Numbered from the stretch's first letter, positions 1-10,528 are shown. The stretch is DNA of 64,000 nt from Crossaster papposus (GCA_037893245.1 JBAIAA010000262.1:1488001-1552000), one strand, 5' to 3'. The notes: generated by a model not told the origin, from the letters alone. Translations and numbers: made by a program.

Positions 1-9
1 AAAACTCTT

Positions 10-81
10 TAGCAGAGCGAGGTTTTGGTCCTCGGACATCTGGGTTATGGGACCAGCACGCTCACACTGCTCCACTCTACT
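10..81 (-). pseudogene. Type-D tRNA-iMet-like module (representative)
   Basis: This is the first of many D modules. It is a 72-nt iMet relative with a CAT anticodon, but the anticodon stem is changed (CTGGT opposite CCCAG), the D-arm is altered (GTGGAGCAGTGTG), and the T-loop reads ACCAAAA instead of ATCGAAA, so the Pol III B box is damaged. The T-stem itself still pairs. It is followed by the long AT-rich spacer and then a C module. A tRNA pseudogene is the best reading. Confidence 0.75.
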
Positions 82-183
82 TCATGTACATTTAGAAACA
101 GCAAACAAAATGAAAGCAGACATTCTAAAAACATTCTAAAATATGTATTAAATTTGAATAACAGTGAAGCAAAAATACCTCTT

Positions 184-255
184 TAGCAGAGCGAGGTTTT
201 GGTCTTCGGACCTCTGGGTTATGGGCCCTGCACGCTCCCACTGCAACACTCTGCG
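184..255 (-). pseudogene. Type-C tRNA-iMet-like module (representative)
   Basis: This is the first of many C modules. It keeps the acceptor stem and anticodon stem-loop (CAT here) of iMet. It carries a TTGC D-stem strand that no longer pairs fully, an A:C mismatch in the T-stem, and the ACCAAAA T-loop that breaks the B box. C modules elsewhere have a CTT anticodon (for example 739-810) or CGT (for example 1295-1366). The short spacer on its plus-strand right side carries the GAAAATGAAATC motif used at recombinant junctions. Confidence 0.75.
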
Positions 256-304
256 TAACTATTTTTAATGAAAATGAAATCACTATCAAGGAAATAATTA
301 TTCT

Positions 305-376
305 GAGCAGACCGAGGTTGTGGTCATCCGAACTCTCGGTTACTGACCAAGAAAGTGTCTACTTCGTCACTCTGAG
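305..376 (-). pseudogene. Type-B module, old tRNA-iMet derivative (representative)
   Basis: Laid without gaps against the intact iMet of this window, this module matches about 50 of 72 positions by my hand count, including AGAGTG at the 5' side, GTAACC around the anticodon 3' side, and the CTGCT acceptor end. The anticodon position reads AGT, the first acceptor pair and the pair next to the D-arm are lost, and the B box reads GACCACAACC. B modules are the most numerous kind, and a subtype with AATATCGG in place of AACTCTCGG occurs throughout. Both 1.6-kb mobile elements are inserted in B modules. Confidence 0.7.
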
Positions 377-1120
377 TCGAGTACCTCAAGTCTTACCAAA
401 AACTTGTTAGCAGAGCGAAATGAAATAAAAATGAAATCACTATCAAGGACATAATTATCCTGAGCACACCGAGGTTGTGGTCATCCGAAATATCGGTTAC
501 TGGCCAAGAAAGTGTCTACTTCGTCACTCTGAGTCGGGTACCTCAAGTCATACCAAAAACGTGTTAGCAGAGCGAGGTTTCGATCTCTGGACATCTGGGT
601 TAAGGGCCCAGCACGCTTCCACTGCGCCACTCTACTTCATGTAAATTTAGAAACAGCAAACAAAATGAAAGCAGACATTCTAGAAACATTCTCAAATATT
701 TATTAAATTTGAATAACAGTGAAGCAAAAATATCTCTTTAGCAGAGCGAGGTTTTGGTCTTCGGACCTCTGGGTTAAGGGCCCAGCACGCTCCAACTGCA
801 ACACTCTGCGTAACTATTTTTAATGAAAATGAAATCACTATCAAGGAAATAATTATTCTGAGCAGACCGAGGTTGTGGTCATCCGAACTCTCGGTTACTG
901 ACCAAGAAAGTGTCTACTTCGTCACTCTGAGTCGAGTACCTCAAGTCATACCAAAAACTTGTTAGCAGAGCGAAATGAAAATGAAAATGAAATCACTATC
1001 AAGGACATAGTTATCCTGAGCAGACCGAGGTTGTGGTCATCCGAACTCTCGGTTACTTACCAAGAAAGTGTCTACTTCGTCACTCTGAATCGAGTACCTC
1101 AAGTCATACCAAAAACTTGT

Positions 1121-1192
1121 TAGCAGAGCGAGGTTTCGATCCTCGGACCACTGGGTTATGGGCCCAGCACGCTTCCACTGCGCCACTCTACT
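1121..1192 (-). tRNA. Initiator tRNA-Met, type F (CAT)
   Basis: Type F differs from the intact iMet by C3 to T in the acceptor stem (a G:U wobble, AGTAGAG/CTCTGCT) and A44 to T in the variable region. All stems can still pair, and the A and B boxes and CAT loop are unchanged. The five-T stop is present. It could be functional or a very young pseudogene. Confidence 0.82.
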
Positions 1193-1518
1193 TCATGTAA
1201 AGTTAGAAACAGCAAACAAAATGAAAGCAGACATTCTAAAAACATTCTAAAATATTTATTAAATTTGAATAACAGTTAAGCAAATATACCTCTTTAGCAG
1301 AGCGAGGTTTTGGTCTTCGGACCTCTAGGTTACGGGCCCAGCACGCTCCCACTGCAACACTCTGCGTAACTATCTTTCCTGAAAATGAAATCACTATCAC
1401 GGAAATAATTATCCTGAGCAGACCGAGGTTGTGGTCATCCGAACTCTCGGTTACTTACCAAGAAATTGTCTACTTCGTCACTCTGAGTCGAGTACCTCAA
1501 GTCATACCAAAAACTTGT

Positions 1519-1590
1519 TAGCAGAGCGAGGTTTCGATCCTCGGACCTCTGGGTTATGGGCCCAGCACGCTTCCACTGCGCCACTCTGCT
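1519..1590 (-). tRNA. Initiator tRNA-Met (CAT), intact
   Basis: This is an exact 72-nt initiator tRNA-Met, decoding AUG at translation start. On the minus strand the acceptor stem is AGCAGAG/CTCTGCT with discriminator A. The D-arm starts GCGC, the anticodon arm is CTGGG-CCCATAA-CCCAG with C at position 33, and the T-arm is CGAGG-ATCGAAA-CCTCG. A1:U72, three consecutive G:C pairs and A54/A60 are initiator hallmarks. The internal A box (TGGCGCAGTGG) and B box (GATCGAAACC) fit RNA polymerase III. A five-T stop lies 5 nt past the 3' end (plus-strand AAAAA at 1509-1513). CCA is not encoded and there is no intron. Whether it is transcribed inside a satellite cannot be told from sequence. Confidence 0.92.
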
Positions 1591-2804
1591 TCATGTGAAT
1601 TTAGAAACAGAAAACAAAATTAAAGCAGACATTCTAAAAACATTCTAAAATATGTATTACATGGGAATAACAGTGAAGCAAACAAAAACTCTTTAGCAGA
1701 GCGAGGTTTTGGTCCTCGGACATCTGGGTTATGGGACCAGCACGCTCACACTGCTCCACTCTACTTCATGTACATTTAGAAACAGCAAACAAAATGAAAG
1801 CAGACATTCTAAAAACATTCTAAAATATGTATTAAATTTGAATAACAGTGAAGCAAAAATACCTCTTTAGCAGAGCGAGGTTTTGGTCTTCGGACCTCTG
1901 GGTTATGGGCCCTGCACGCTCCCACTGCAACACTCTGCGTAACTATTTTTAATGAAAATGAAATCACTATCAAGGAAATAATTATTCTGAGCAGACCGAG
2001 GTTGTGGTCATCCGAACTCTCGGTTACTGACCAAGAAAGTGTCTACTTCGTCACTCTGAGTCGAGTACCTCAAGTCATACCAAAAACTTGTTAGCAGAGC
2101 GAAATGAAATAAAAATGAAATCACTATCAAGGACATAATTATCCTGAGCACACCGAGGTTGTGGTCATCCGAAATATCGGTTACTGGCCAAGAAAGTGTC
2201 TACTTCGTCACTCTGAGTCGGGTACCTCAAGTCATACCAAAAACGTGTTAGCAGAGCGAGGTTTCGATCTCTGGACATCTGGGTTAAGGGCCCAGCACGC
2301 TTCCACTGCGCCACTCTACTTCATGTAAATTTAGAAACAGCAAACAAAATGAAAGCAGACATTCTAGAAACATTCTCAAATATTTATTAAATTTGAATAA
2401 CAGTGAAGCAAAAATATCTCTTTAGCAGAGCGAGGTTTTGGTCTTCGGACCTCTGGGTTAAGGGCCCAGCACGCTCCAACTGCAACACTCTGCGTAACTA
2501 TTTTTAATGAAAATGAAATCACTATCAAGGAAATAATTATTCTGAGCAGACCGAGGTTGTGGTCATCCGAACTCTCGGTTACTGACCAAGAAAGTGTCTA
2601 CTTCGTCACTCTGAGTCGAGTACCTCAAGTCATACCAAAAACTTGTTAGCAGAGCGAAATGAAAATGAAAATGAAATCACTATCAAGGACATAGTTATCC
2701 TGAGCAGACCGAGGTTGTGGTCATCCGAACTCTCGGTTACTTACCAAGAAAGTGTCTACTTCGTCACTCTGAATCGAGTACCTCAAGTCATACCAAAAAC
2801 TTGT

Positions 2805-2876
2805 TAGCAGAGCGAGGTTTCGATCCTCGGACCACTGGGTTATGGGCCCAGCACGCTTCCACTGCGCCACTCTACT
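2805..2876 (-). tRNA. Initiator tRNA-Met, type F (CAT)
   Basis: Same sequence as the type-F copy at 1121, one 1684-bp unit further on. Confidence 0.82.
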
Positions 2877-3202
2877 TCATGTAAAGTTAGAAACAGCAAA
2901 CAAAATGAAAGCAGACATTCTAAAAACATTCTAAAATATTTATTAAATTTGAATAACAGTTAAGCAAATATACCTCTTTAGCAGAGCGAGGTTTTGGTCT
3001 TCGGACCTCTGGGTTACGGGCCCAGCACGCTCCCACTGCAACACTCTGCGTAACTATCTTTCCTGAAAATGAAATCACTATCACGGAAATAATTATCCTG
3101 AGCAGACCGAGGTTGTGGTCATCCGAACTCTCGGTTACTTACCAAGAAATTGTCTACTTCGTCACTCTGAGTCGAGTACCTCAAGTCATACCAAAAACTT
3201 GT

Positions 3203-3274
3203 TAGCAGAGCGAGGTTTCGATCCTCGGACCTCTGGGTTATGGGCCCAGCACGCTTCCACTGCGCCACTCTGCT
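3203..3274 (-). tRNA. Initiator tRNA-Met (CAT), intact
   Basis: The 72 nt are identical to the copy at 1519, of which it is the 1684-bp higher-order-repeat counterpart. The five-T stop is retained. Confidence 0.92.
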
Positions 3275-4489
3275 TCATGTGAATTTAGAAACAGAAAACA
3301 AAATTAAAGCAGACATTCTAAAAACATTCTAAAATATGTATTACATGGGAATAACAGTGAAGCAAACAAAAACTCTTTAGCAGAGCGAGGTTTTGGTCCT
3401 CGGACATCTGGGTTATGGGACCAGCACGCTCACACTGCTCCACTCTACTTCATGTACATTTAGAAACAGCAAACAAAATGAAAGCAGACATTCTAAAAAC
3501 ATTCTAAAATATGTATTAAATTTGAATAACAGTGAAGCAAAAATACCTCTTTAGCAGAGCGAGGTTTTGGTCTTCGGACCTCTGGGTTATGGGCCCTGCA
3601 CGCTCCCACTGCAACACTCTGCGTAACTATTTTTTAATGAAAATGAAATCACTATCAAGGAAATAATTATTCTGAGCAGACCGAGGTTGTGGTCATCCGA
3701 ACTCTCGGTTACTGACCAAGAAAGTGTCTACTTCGTCACTCTGAGTCGAGTACCTCAAGTCATACCAAAAACTTGTTAGCAGAGCGAAATGAAATAAAAA
3801 TGAAATCACTATCAAGGACATAATTATCCTGAGCACACCGAGGTTGTGGTCATCCGAAATATCGGTTACTGGCCAAGAAAGTGTCTACTTCGTCACTCTG
3901 AGTCGGGTACCTCAAGTCATACCAAAAACGTGTTAGCAGAGCGAGGTTTCGATCTCTGGACATCTGGGTTAAGGGCCCAGCACGCTTCCCCTGCGCCACT
4001 CTACTTCATGTAAATTTAGAAACAGCAAACAAAATGAAAGCAGACATTCTAGAAACATTCTAAAATATTTATTAAATTTGAATAACAGTGAAGCAAAAAT
4101 ATCTCTTTAGCAGAGCGAGGTTTTGGTCTTCGGACCTCTGGGTTAAGGGCCCAGCACGCTCCAACTGCAACACTCTGCGTAACTATTTTTAATGAAAATG
4201 AAATCACTATCAAGGAAATAATTATTTTGAGCAGACCGAGGTTGTGGTCATCCGAACTCTCGGTTACTGACCAAGAAAGTGTCTACTTCGTCACTCTGAG
4301 TCGAGTACCTCAAGTCATACCAAAAACTTGTTAGCAGAGCGAAATGAAAATGAAAATGAAATCACTATCAAGGACATAGTTATCCTGAGCAGACCGAGGT
4401 TGTGGTCATCCGAACTCTCGGTTACTTACCAAGAAAGTGTCTACTTCGTCACTCTGAATCGAGTACCTCAAGTCATACCAAAAATTTGT

Positions 4490-4561
4490 TAGCAGAGCGA
4501 GGTTTCGATCCTCGGACCACTGGGTTATGGGCCCAGCACGCTTCCACTGCGCCACTCTACT
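4490..4561 (-). tRNA. Initiator tRNA-Met, type F (CAT)
   Basis: Body as at 1121. The downstream flank reads AAATTTTTGG on the minus strand, so the five-T stop is kept but shifted in context. Confidence 0.8.
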
Positions 4562-6155
4562 TCATGTAAAGTTAGAAACAGCAAACAAAATGACAGCAGA
4601 CATTCTAAAAACATTCTAAAATATTTATTAAATTTGAATAACAGTTAAGCAAAAATCCCTCTTTAGCAGAGCGAGGTTTTGGTCTTCGGACCTCTGGGTT
4701 ATGGGCCCAGCACGCTCCCACTGCAACACTCTGCGTAACTATTTTTAATGAAAATGAAATCACTATCAAGGAAATAATTATCCTGAGCAGACCGAGGTTG
4801 TGGTCATCCGAACTCTCGGTTACTGACCAAGAAAGTGTCTACTTCGTCACTCTGAGTCGAGTACCTCAAGTCATACCAAAAACTTGTTAGCAGAGCGAAA
4901 TGAAATAAAAATGAAATCACTATCAAGGACATAATTATCCTGAGCACACCGAGGTTGTGGTCATCCGAAATATCGGTTACTGGCCAAGAAAGTGTCTACT
5001 TCGTCACTCTGAGTCGGGTACCTCAAGTCATACCAAAAACGTGTTAGCAGAGCGAGGTTTCGATTTCTGGACATCTGGGTTAAGGGCCCAGCACGCTTCC
5101 ACTGCGCCACTCTACTTCATGTAAATTTAGAAACAGCAAACAAAATGAAAGCAGACATTCTAGAAACATTCTAAAATATTTATTAAATTTGAATAACAGT
5201 GAAGCAAAAATACCTCTTTAGCAGAGCGAGGTTTTGGTCTTCGGACCTCTGGGTTATGGGCCCTGCACGCTCCCACTGCAACACTCTGCGTAACTATTTT
5301 TAATGAAAATGAAACCACTATCAAGGAAATAATTATTCTGAGCAGACCGAGGTTGTGGTCATCCGAACTCTCGGTTACTGACCAAGAAAGTGTCTACTTC
5401 GTCACTCTGAGTCGAGTACCTCAAGTCATACCAAAAACTTGTTAGCAGAGCGAAATTAAATAAAAATGAAATCACTATCAAGGACATAATTATCCTGAGC
5501 ACACCGAGGTTGTGGTCATCCGAAATATCGGTTACTGGCCAAGAAAGTGTCTACTTCGTCACTCTGAGTCGGGTACCTCAAGTCATACCAAAAACGTGTT
5601 AGCAGAGCGAGGTTTCGATCTCTGGACATCTGGGTTAAGGGCCCAGCACGCTTCCACTGCGCCACTCTACTTCATGTAAATTTAGAAACAGCAAACAAAA
5701 TGAAAGCAGACATTCTAGAAACATTCTCAAATATTTATTAAATTTGAATAACAGTGAAGCAAAAATATCTCTTTAGCAGAGCGAGGTTTTGGTCTTCGGA
5801 CCTCTGGGTTAAGGGCCCAGCACGCTCCAACTGCAACACTCTGCGTAACTATTTTTAATGAAAATGAAATCACTATCAAGGAAATAATTATTCTGAGCAG
5901 ACCGAGGTTGTGGTCATCCGAACTCTCGGTTACTGACCAAGAAAGTGTCTACTTCGTCACTCTGAGTCGAGTACCTCAAGTCATACCAAAAACTTGTTAG
6001 CAGAGCGAAATGAAAATGAAAATGAAATCACTATCAAGGACATAGTTATCCTGAGCAGACCGAGGTTGTGGTCATCCGAACTCTCGGTAACTTACCAAGA
6101 AAGTGTCTACTTCGTCACTCTGAATCGAGTACCTCAAGTCATACCAAAAACTTGA

Positions 6156-6227
6156 TAGCAGAGCGAGGTTTCGATCCTCGGACCACTGGGTTATGGGCCT
6201 AGCACGCTTCCACTGCGCCACTCTACT
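6156..6227 (-). pseudogene. Type-F tRNA-iMet with broken anticodon stem
   Basis: It carries a private change (plus-strand GGGCCTAGCAC) that puts an A:C mismatch in the anticodon stem, plus a changed 3' flank (CTTGATAGC). It is probably inactive. Confidence 0.7.
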
Positions 6228-6553
6228 TCATGTAAAGTTAGAAACAGCAAACAAAATGAAAGCAGACATTCTAAAAACATTCTAAAATATTTATTAAATT
6301 TGAATAACAGTTAAGCAAATATACCTCTTTAGCAGAGCGAGATTTTGGTCTTCGGACCTCTGGGTTACGGGCCCAGCACGCTCCCACTGCAACACTCTGC
6401 GTAACTAATTTTAATGAAAATGAAATCACTATCAAGGAAATAATTATCCTGAGCAGACCGAGGTTGTGGTCATCCGAACTCTCGGTTACTTACCAAGAAA
6501 GTGTCTACTTCGTCACTCTGAGTCGAGTACCTCAAGTCATACCAAAAACTTGT

Positions 6554-6625
6554 TAGCAGAGCGAGGTTTCGATCCTCGGACCTCTGGGTTATGGGCCCAG
6601 CACGCTTCCACTGCGCCACTCTGCT
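6554..6625 (-). tRNA. Initiator tRNA-Met (CAT), intact
   Basis: The 72 nt are identical to the copy at 1519 and the five-T stop is present. Its upstream flank (plus-strand right side) reads AAACAGCAAAC rather than the AAACAGAAAAC of its neighbours, marking it as a different sublineage. Confidence 0.92.
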
Positions 6626-7284
6626 TCATGTGAATTTAGAAACAGCAAACAAAATTAAAGCAGACATTCTATAAACATTCTAAAATATGTATTACATGGG
6701 AATAACAGTGAAGCAAACAAAAACTCTTTAGCAGAGCGAGGTTTTGGTCCTCGGACATCTGGGTTATGGGACCAGCACGCTCACACTGCTCCACTCTACT
6801 TCATGTACATTTAGAAACAGCAAACAAAATGAAAGCAGACATTCTAAAAACATTCTAAAATATGTATTAAATTTGAATAACAGTGAAGCAAAAATACCTC
6901 TTTAGCAGAGCGAGGTTTTGGTCTTCGGACCTCTGGGTTATGGGCCCAGCACGCTCCCATTGCAACACTCTGCGTAACTATTTTTAATGAAAATGAAATC
7001 ACTATCAAGGCAATAATTATTCTGAGCAGACCGAGGTTGTGGTCATCCGAACTCTCGGTTACTGACCAAGAAAGTGTCTACTTCGTCACTCTGAGTCGAG
7101 TACCTCAAGTCATACCAAAAACTTGTTAGCAGAGCGAAATGAAAATGAAAATGAAATCACTATCAAGGACATAGTTATCCTGAGCAGACCGAGGTTGTGG
7201 TCTTCCGAACTCTCGGTTACTTACCAAGAAAGTGTCTACTTCGTCACTCTGAATCGAGTACCTCAAGTCATACCAAAAACTTGT

Positions 7285-7356
7285 TAGCAGAGCGAGGTTT
7301 CGATCCTCGGACCACTGGGTTATGGGCCCAGCACGCTTCCACTGCGCCACTCTACT
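7285..7356 (-). tRNA. Initiator tRNA-Met, type F (CAT)
   Basis: Body and five-T stop as at 1121. The B module beside it has a private TCTTCCG in place of TCATCCG. Confidence 0.82.
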
Positions 7357-7682
7357 TCATGTAAAGTTAGAAACAGCAAACAAAATGAAAGCAGACATTC
7401 TAAAAACATTCTAAAATATTTATTAAATTTGAATAACAGTTAAGCAAATATACCTCTTTAGCAGAGCGAGGTTTTGGTCTTCGGACCTCTGGGTTACGGG
7501 CCCAGCACGCTCCCACTGCAACACTCTGCGTAACTATCTTTCCTGAAAATGAAATCACTATCACGGAAATAATTATCCTGAGCAGACCGAGGTTGTGGTC
7601 ATCCGAACTCTCGGTTACTTACCAAGAAATTGTCTACTTCGTCACTCTGAGTCGAGTACCTCAAGTCATACCAAAAACTTGT

Positions 7683-7754
7683 TAGCAGAGCGAGGTTTCG
7701 ATCCTCGGACCTCTGGGTTATGGGCCCAGCACGCTTCCACTGCGCCACTCTGCT
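7683..7754 (-). tRNA. Initiator tRNA-Met (CAT), intact
   Basis: The 72 nt are identical to the copy at 1519 and the five-T stop is present. It lies between a B module of the GAAATTGTCTAC subtype and a D module, the same context as at 1519. Confidence 0.92.
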
Positions 7755-8413
7755 TCATGTGAATTTAGAAACAGAAAACAAAATTAAAGCAGACATTCTA
7801 AAAACATTCTAAAATATGTATTACATGGGAATAACAGTGAAGCAAACAAAAACTCTTTAGCAGAGCGAGGTTTTGGTCCTCGGACATCTGGGTTATGGGA
7901 CCAGCACGCTCACACTGCTCCACTCTACTTCATGTACATTTAGAAACAGCAAACAAAATGAAAGCAGACATTCTAAAAACATTCTAAAATATGTATTAAA
8001 TTTGAATAACAGTTAAGCAAAAATCCCTCTTTAGCAGAGCGAGGTTTTGGTCTTCGGACCTCTGGGTTATGGGCCCAGCACGCTCTCACTGCAACACTCT
8101 GCGTAACTATTTTTAATGAAAATGAAATCACTATCAAGGAAATACTTATTCTGAGCAGACCGAGGTTGTGGTCATCCGAACTCTCGGTTACTGACCAAGA
8201 AAGTGTCTACTTCGTCACTCTGAGTCGAGTACCTCAAGTCATACCAAAAACTTGTTAGCAGAGCGAAATGAAAATGAAAATGAAATCACTATCAAGGACA
8301 TAGTTATCCTGAGCAGACCGAGGTTGTGGTCATCCGAACTCTCGGTTACTTACCAAGAAAGTGTCTACTTCGTCACTCTGAATCGAGTACCTCAAGTCAT
8401 ACCAAAAACTTGT

Positions 8414-8485
8414 TAGCAGAGCGAGGTTTCGATCCTCGGACCACTGGGTTATGGGCCCAGCACGCTTCCACTGCGCCACTCTACT
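8414..8485 (-). tRNA. Initiator tRNA-Met, type F (CAT)
   Basis: Body and stop as at 1121. This is the last F copy before the mobile element at 8748. Confidence 0.82.
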
Positions 8486-8752
8486 TCATGTAAAGTTAGA
8501 AACAGCAAACAAAATGAAAGCAGACATTCTAAAAACATTCTAAAATATTTATTAAATTTGAATAACAGTTAAGCAAATATACCTCTTTAGCAGAGCGAGG
8601 TTTTGGTCTTCGGACCTCTGGGTTACGGGCCCAGCACGCTCCCACTGCAACACTCTGCGTAACTATCTTTCCTGAAAATGAAATCACTATCACGGAAATA
8701 ATTATCCTGAGCAGACCGAGGTTGTGGTCATCCGAACTCTCGGTTACGTTAA

Positions 8753-8859
8753 GGAGAAATGACGAAAAAGTGGACATTCTTTGATTCGAATGGGCGAGGA
8801 CGCGCAGCGTCCGAGCCCAATTTGAATCAAAGAATGTCCACCTTTTGAGTCGTTTCTCC
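8753..8859. repeat. Terminal hairpin of copy 1
   Basis: This is a long near-perfect inverted repeat with arms of about 50 bp running from GGAGAAATGACG to CGTTTCTCC, with the loop around the GGACGC/GCGTCC centre near 8805. A few mismatches are present (for example GAAAAAG opposite CCTTTTGAG). It sits 5 bp from the element end. Confidence 0.9.
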
Positions 8860-8862
8860 GAC

Positions 8863-8871
8863 TTAAACTAC
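8863..8871. repeat. Subterminal inverted repeat of copy 1 (inner arm)
   Basis: TTAAACTAC, the inverted complement of the right tip GTAGTTTAA at 10384-10392. It forms the asymmetric terminal inverted repeat. Confidence 0.8.
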
Positions 8872-9384
8872 GTCCCTTTTACACCCATTGTCAATATTTA
8901 AAAGGAACAACAAGTGTCAATTCTTACTAATGCTTTAAAGTATGAGACGATTTAATTACATTGTTCAGTGGTGCAAGCTACTAAGGAATGTGAAAGCTTT
9001 GTCCTGTCTAGTCTCCGTGTTGCGTAACCAAACAAGTGAATAAAGGTTGGGTAAAATGAGGGTGTTTAAAATGCCCAGTACATTCGACTTCGAAGTCATT
9101 TGATGCCATACATTGTTGTGCGTCGGGTGTGTCTCTGCTAACTCCGCTAATATGTCTTCCAGTGAGGATCCGTACATATTTTTGAGTAGGAATACGTTGG
9201 GAGATATGTTGTGTCACTTCAAGAACTGACTCGCCAATTTATTTTGATGGTGATTTACACCAGTATTTTGGGACATATTCGATGAGGATTTTATACTCCA
9301 ATGAGGATTTATACTAAAGCGGCAAATTCAGAGGTGAAGAAACTTCCTACTACTCGTGGCTGATTTGGACCCCTAACGGATCAG

Positions 9385-10018
9385 GTAATGATGGAAAATA
9401 AGCAAGAAAAGGAAACAAGAACTTGTTATTCCCAACATTTGGCTTAGCTCTCATCAGCAGCTCATTTTGGCTTAATATTTTTACCAATTTTAGCCCTTTT
9501 TATGGTGTAACAATATCGTCAGTAGTCATTATTCCGTGTCGAAAGTATACCAGCCTTTTGTTAAACCCTGAACGGTTTCATTATCACACGTCAAACCAGA
9601 CTCGGAACAAAACTAATTTCTGTTGGTTTTTCTGCCGTTTTTGCTACACAGGTATACGACAGGACAGGACAACATGGGCGAGTTAGCGAATGTAAAGTAC
9701 ATGTACGTGTTGTACGTATACCAGCCCTTTTAAAGTTGTGCATTATAGTAGTACTTTTTAGGACCTTCGAACGTATGACATAACTATGACCTATCTCCGT
9801 CGAAAATTATTCCCATTTACAAGAAATGTACATATTTTAAATTGCAAACCATCGCTTCGACCTTGCTAATAAAAAGGTTTATCCTCCATTTGTTTTCTTA
9901 GTGGTAATAAGTTCTTGGGCCATTTTCATTTTCGAATGTTTTAGACAAACCTTGATGCAATTTGTTACATGCGGTTTGGCGCATCCATCTTATTTTATTT
10001 TTGTTGTTGATATCCCAG
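9385..10018 (+). other. Intron-like segment in copy 1
   Basis: It begins GTAATG after CAG and ends with a T-rich tract and ATATCCCAG. Joining its flanks keeps an open frame from at least 9318 through the exon-like segment at 10019. No branch point or transcript evidence is available, so this is a hypothesis that the element carries captured gene sequence. Confidence 0.25.
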
Positions 10019-10125
10019 GTTGTGGCAAATCTGTGCAACAAGGCTTTTGGACGAACCACTCCATACGATCGAGCATGGCAGCATCTCGTCTCTACAACAA
10101 GGGCTTCGGTGGCCAGAACCAGTGA
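10019..10125 (+). other. Exon-like open frame in copy 1
   Basis: The frame following the ATATCCCAG acceptor-like site encodes GCGKSVQQGFW near its start and ends at a TGA at 10123-10125. The TGA lies in a 38-bp segment absent from the other element copy; there the same frame stays open through an arginine/lysine-rich tail. I do not recognise the protein. It may be a captured host exon or chance. Confidence 0.25.
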
Positions 10126-10251
10126 GGATCATAGGAGAGCAGTCAGCCGGGCTTAAACTGCATAAGCGCGTCGACACGGCAAAGAGACCTCCAAGACAAT
10201 TAACTGTTGAAAGCTCTAAAGAAACTGTCAACATAGCTCTTACTAAGTTGT

Positions 10252-10257
10252 AATAAA
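10252..10257 (+). promoter_or_regulatory. Possible polyadenylation signal (AATAAA)
   Basis: AATAAA directly overlaps a TAA stop at 10251-10253, downstream of the exon-like frame. It suits a captured 3' gene end but is weak evidence in AT-rich DNA. Confidence 0.25.
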
Positions 10258-10316
10258 TATAACAATAGCAATTTCTGTGTCCACTGAGTCGTTCTTTTTC
10301 TGTTAATTCTTAAAAT

Positions 10317-10338
10317 AATGTACAGTTAACTGTACATT
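10317..10338. repeat. 22-bp perfect palindrome in copy 1
   Basis: AATGTACAGTT and its complement, centred on GTTAAC. In the second element copy the palindrome is longer (12688-12717). Function unknown; it could be a protein-binding or hairpin site near the hairpin-less end of the element. Confidence 0.8.
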
Positions 10339-10370
10339 CTTTAAAATAATCGACACTTTTCTGAATAGAG

Positions 10371-10378
10371 TGACGTCA
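10371..10378. promoter_or_regulatory. TGACGTCA palindrome (CRE-like) in copy 1
   Basis: TGACGTCA is the known consensus of CREB/ATF sites. It lies 14 bp from the element tip and is present in both copies. It may be a terminal recognition site or a coincidence. Confidence 0.35.
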
Positions 10379-10383
10379 CAAGA

Positions 10384-10392
10384 GTAGTTTAA
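10384..10392. repeat. Terminal inverted repeat of copy 1 (outer arm)
   Basis: GTAGTTTAA at the extreme end of the element, pairing with 8863-8871. Confidence 0.8.
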
Positions 10393-10456
10393 TTACCAAG
10401 AAATTGTCTACTTCGTCACTCTGAGTCGAGTACCTCAAGTCATACCAAAAACTTGT

Positions 10457-10528
10457 TAGCAGAGCGAGGTTTCGATCCTCGGACCTCTGGGATATGGGCC
10501 CAGCACGCTTCCACTGCGCCACTCTGCT
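10457..10528 (-). tRNA. Initiator tRNA-Met, one-base variant
   Basis: It differs from the intact copy at one site, with A38 of the anticodon loop changed to T (loop CCCATAT). It is the first A module right of the mobile element that ends at 10392; the intervening sequence is the right half of the interrupted B module. The five-T stop is present. Confidence 0.75.

Larger units (their letters stand above)
1..4650. repeat. Higher-order repeat, 1684-bp period
   Basis: Two nearly identical twelve-module units lie at 1-1684 and 1685-3368, followed by a third, partial unit to about 4650. Equivalent landmarks are exactly 1684 apart: A copies at 1519 and 3203, F copies at 1121 and 2805, E copies at 565 and 2249. 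The third unit is offset by 1685 because of one extra T in a T-run near 3631, and it stops matching around the C module after 4561. The end point is approximate. Confidence 0.9.
1..8747 (-). repeat. tRNA-iMet-derived compound satellite, block 1
   Basis: This is uninterrupted tandem satellite with every tRNA-derived module sensed on the minus strand. The first 1684 bp contain twelve 72-nt modules, starting (plus-strand coordinates) at 10 (D), 184 (C), 305 (B), 462 (B), 565 (E), 739 (C), 860 (B), 1018 (B), 1121 (F), 1295 (C), 1416 (B) and 1519 (A). Spacers are of three kinds: about 100 bp AT-rich after A, D, E and F, about 50 bp after C, and about 30 bp after B. No protein gene is supported; all short open frames run through tRNA modules and recur with the repeat. 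The array continues beyond the left edge of the window. Confidence 0.95.
8748..10392 (-). mobile_element. Helentron-like non-autonomous element, copy 1 (1645 bp)
   Basis: The insertion interrupts a B module. The flanks CTCGGTTAC and TTACCAAGAAATTG join exactly to the uninterrupted form seen, for example, at 7611-7632, so there is no target-site duplication. Ends: GTTAA then a 107-bp hairpin at 8753-8859 on the left, and GTAGTTTAA at the right tip. TTAAACTAC just inside the hairpin (8863-8871) is the inverted copy of the right tip. Strand is given so that the hairpin is at the 3' side, as in copy 2. This asymmetric terminal inverted repeat plus terminal hairpin, without duplication, resembles Helentron/Helitron2 non-autonomous elements. 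No Rep/helicase is encoded. Interior: several short open frames, an exon-like segment (see 10019) and an AATAAA. Other no-duplication classes remain possible. Confidence 0.75.

Noticed and set aside
8965-9686. Open frames inside the 1.6-kb elements (minus 8965-9217, plus 9423-9686) preserved in the second copy
   Set aside because: Both copies are nearly identical throughout, so conservation is uninformative. The frames overlap each other, and no recognisable domain is visible.
10371-10378. Functional CREB/ATF promoter site
   Set aside because: It is a single 8-bp match with no gene start nearby; kept only as a low-confidence site.
8749-10392. piggyBac-type insertion, because TTAA occurs at both ends
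   Set aside because: The empty satellite site has no TTAA, and removing the element as a TTAA-flanked unit would leave extra GTTAA. The flanks rejoin exactly only if the TTAA sequences belong to the element.
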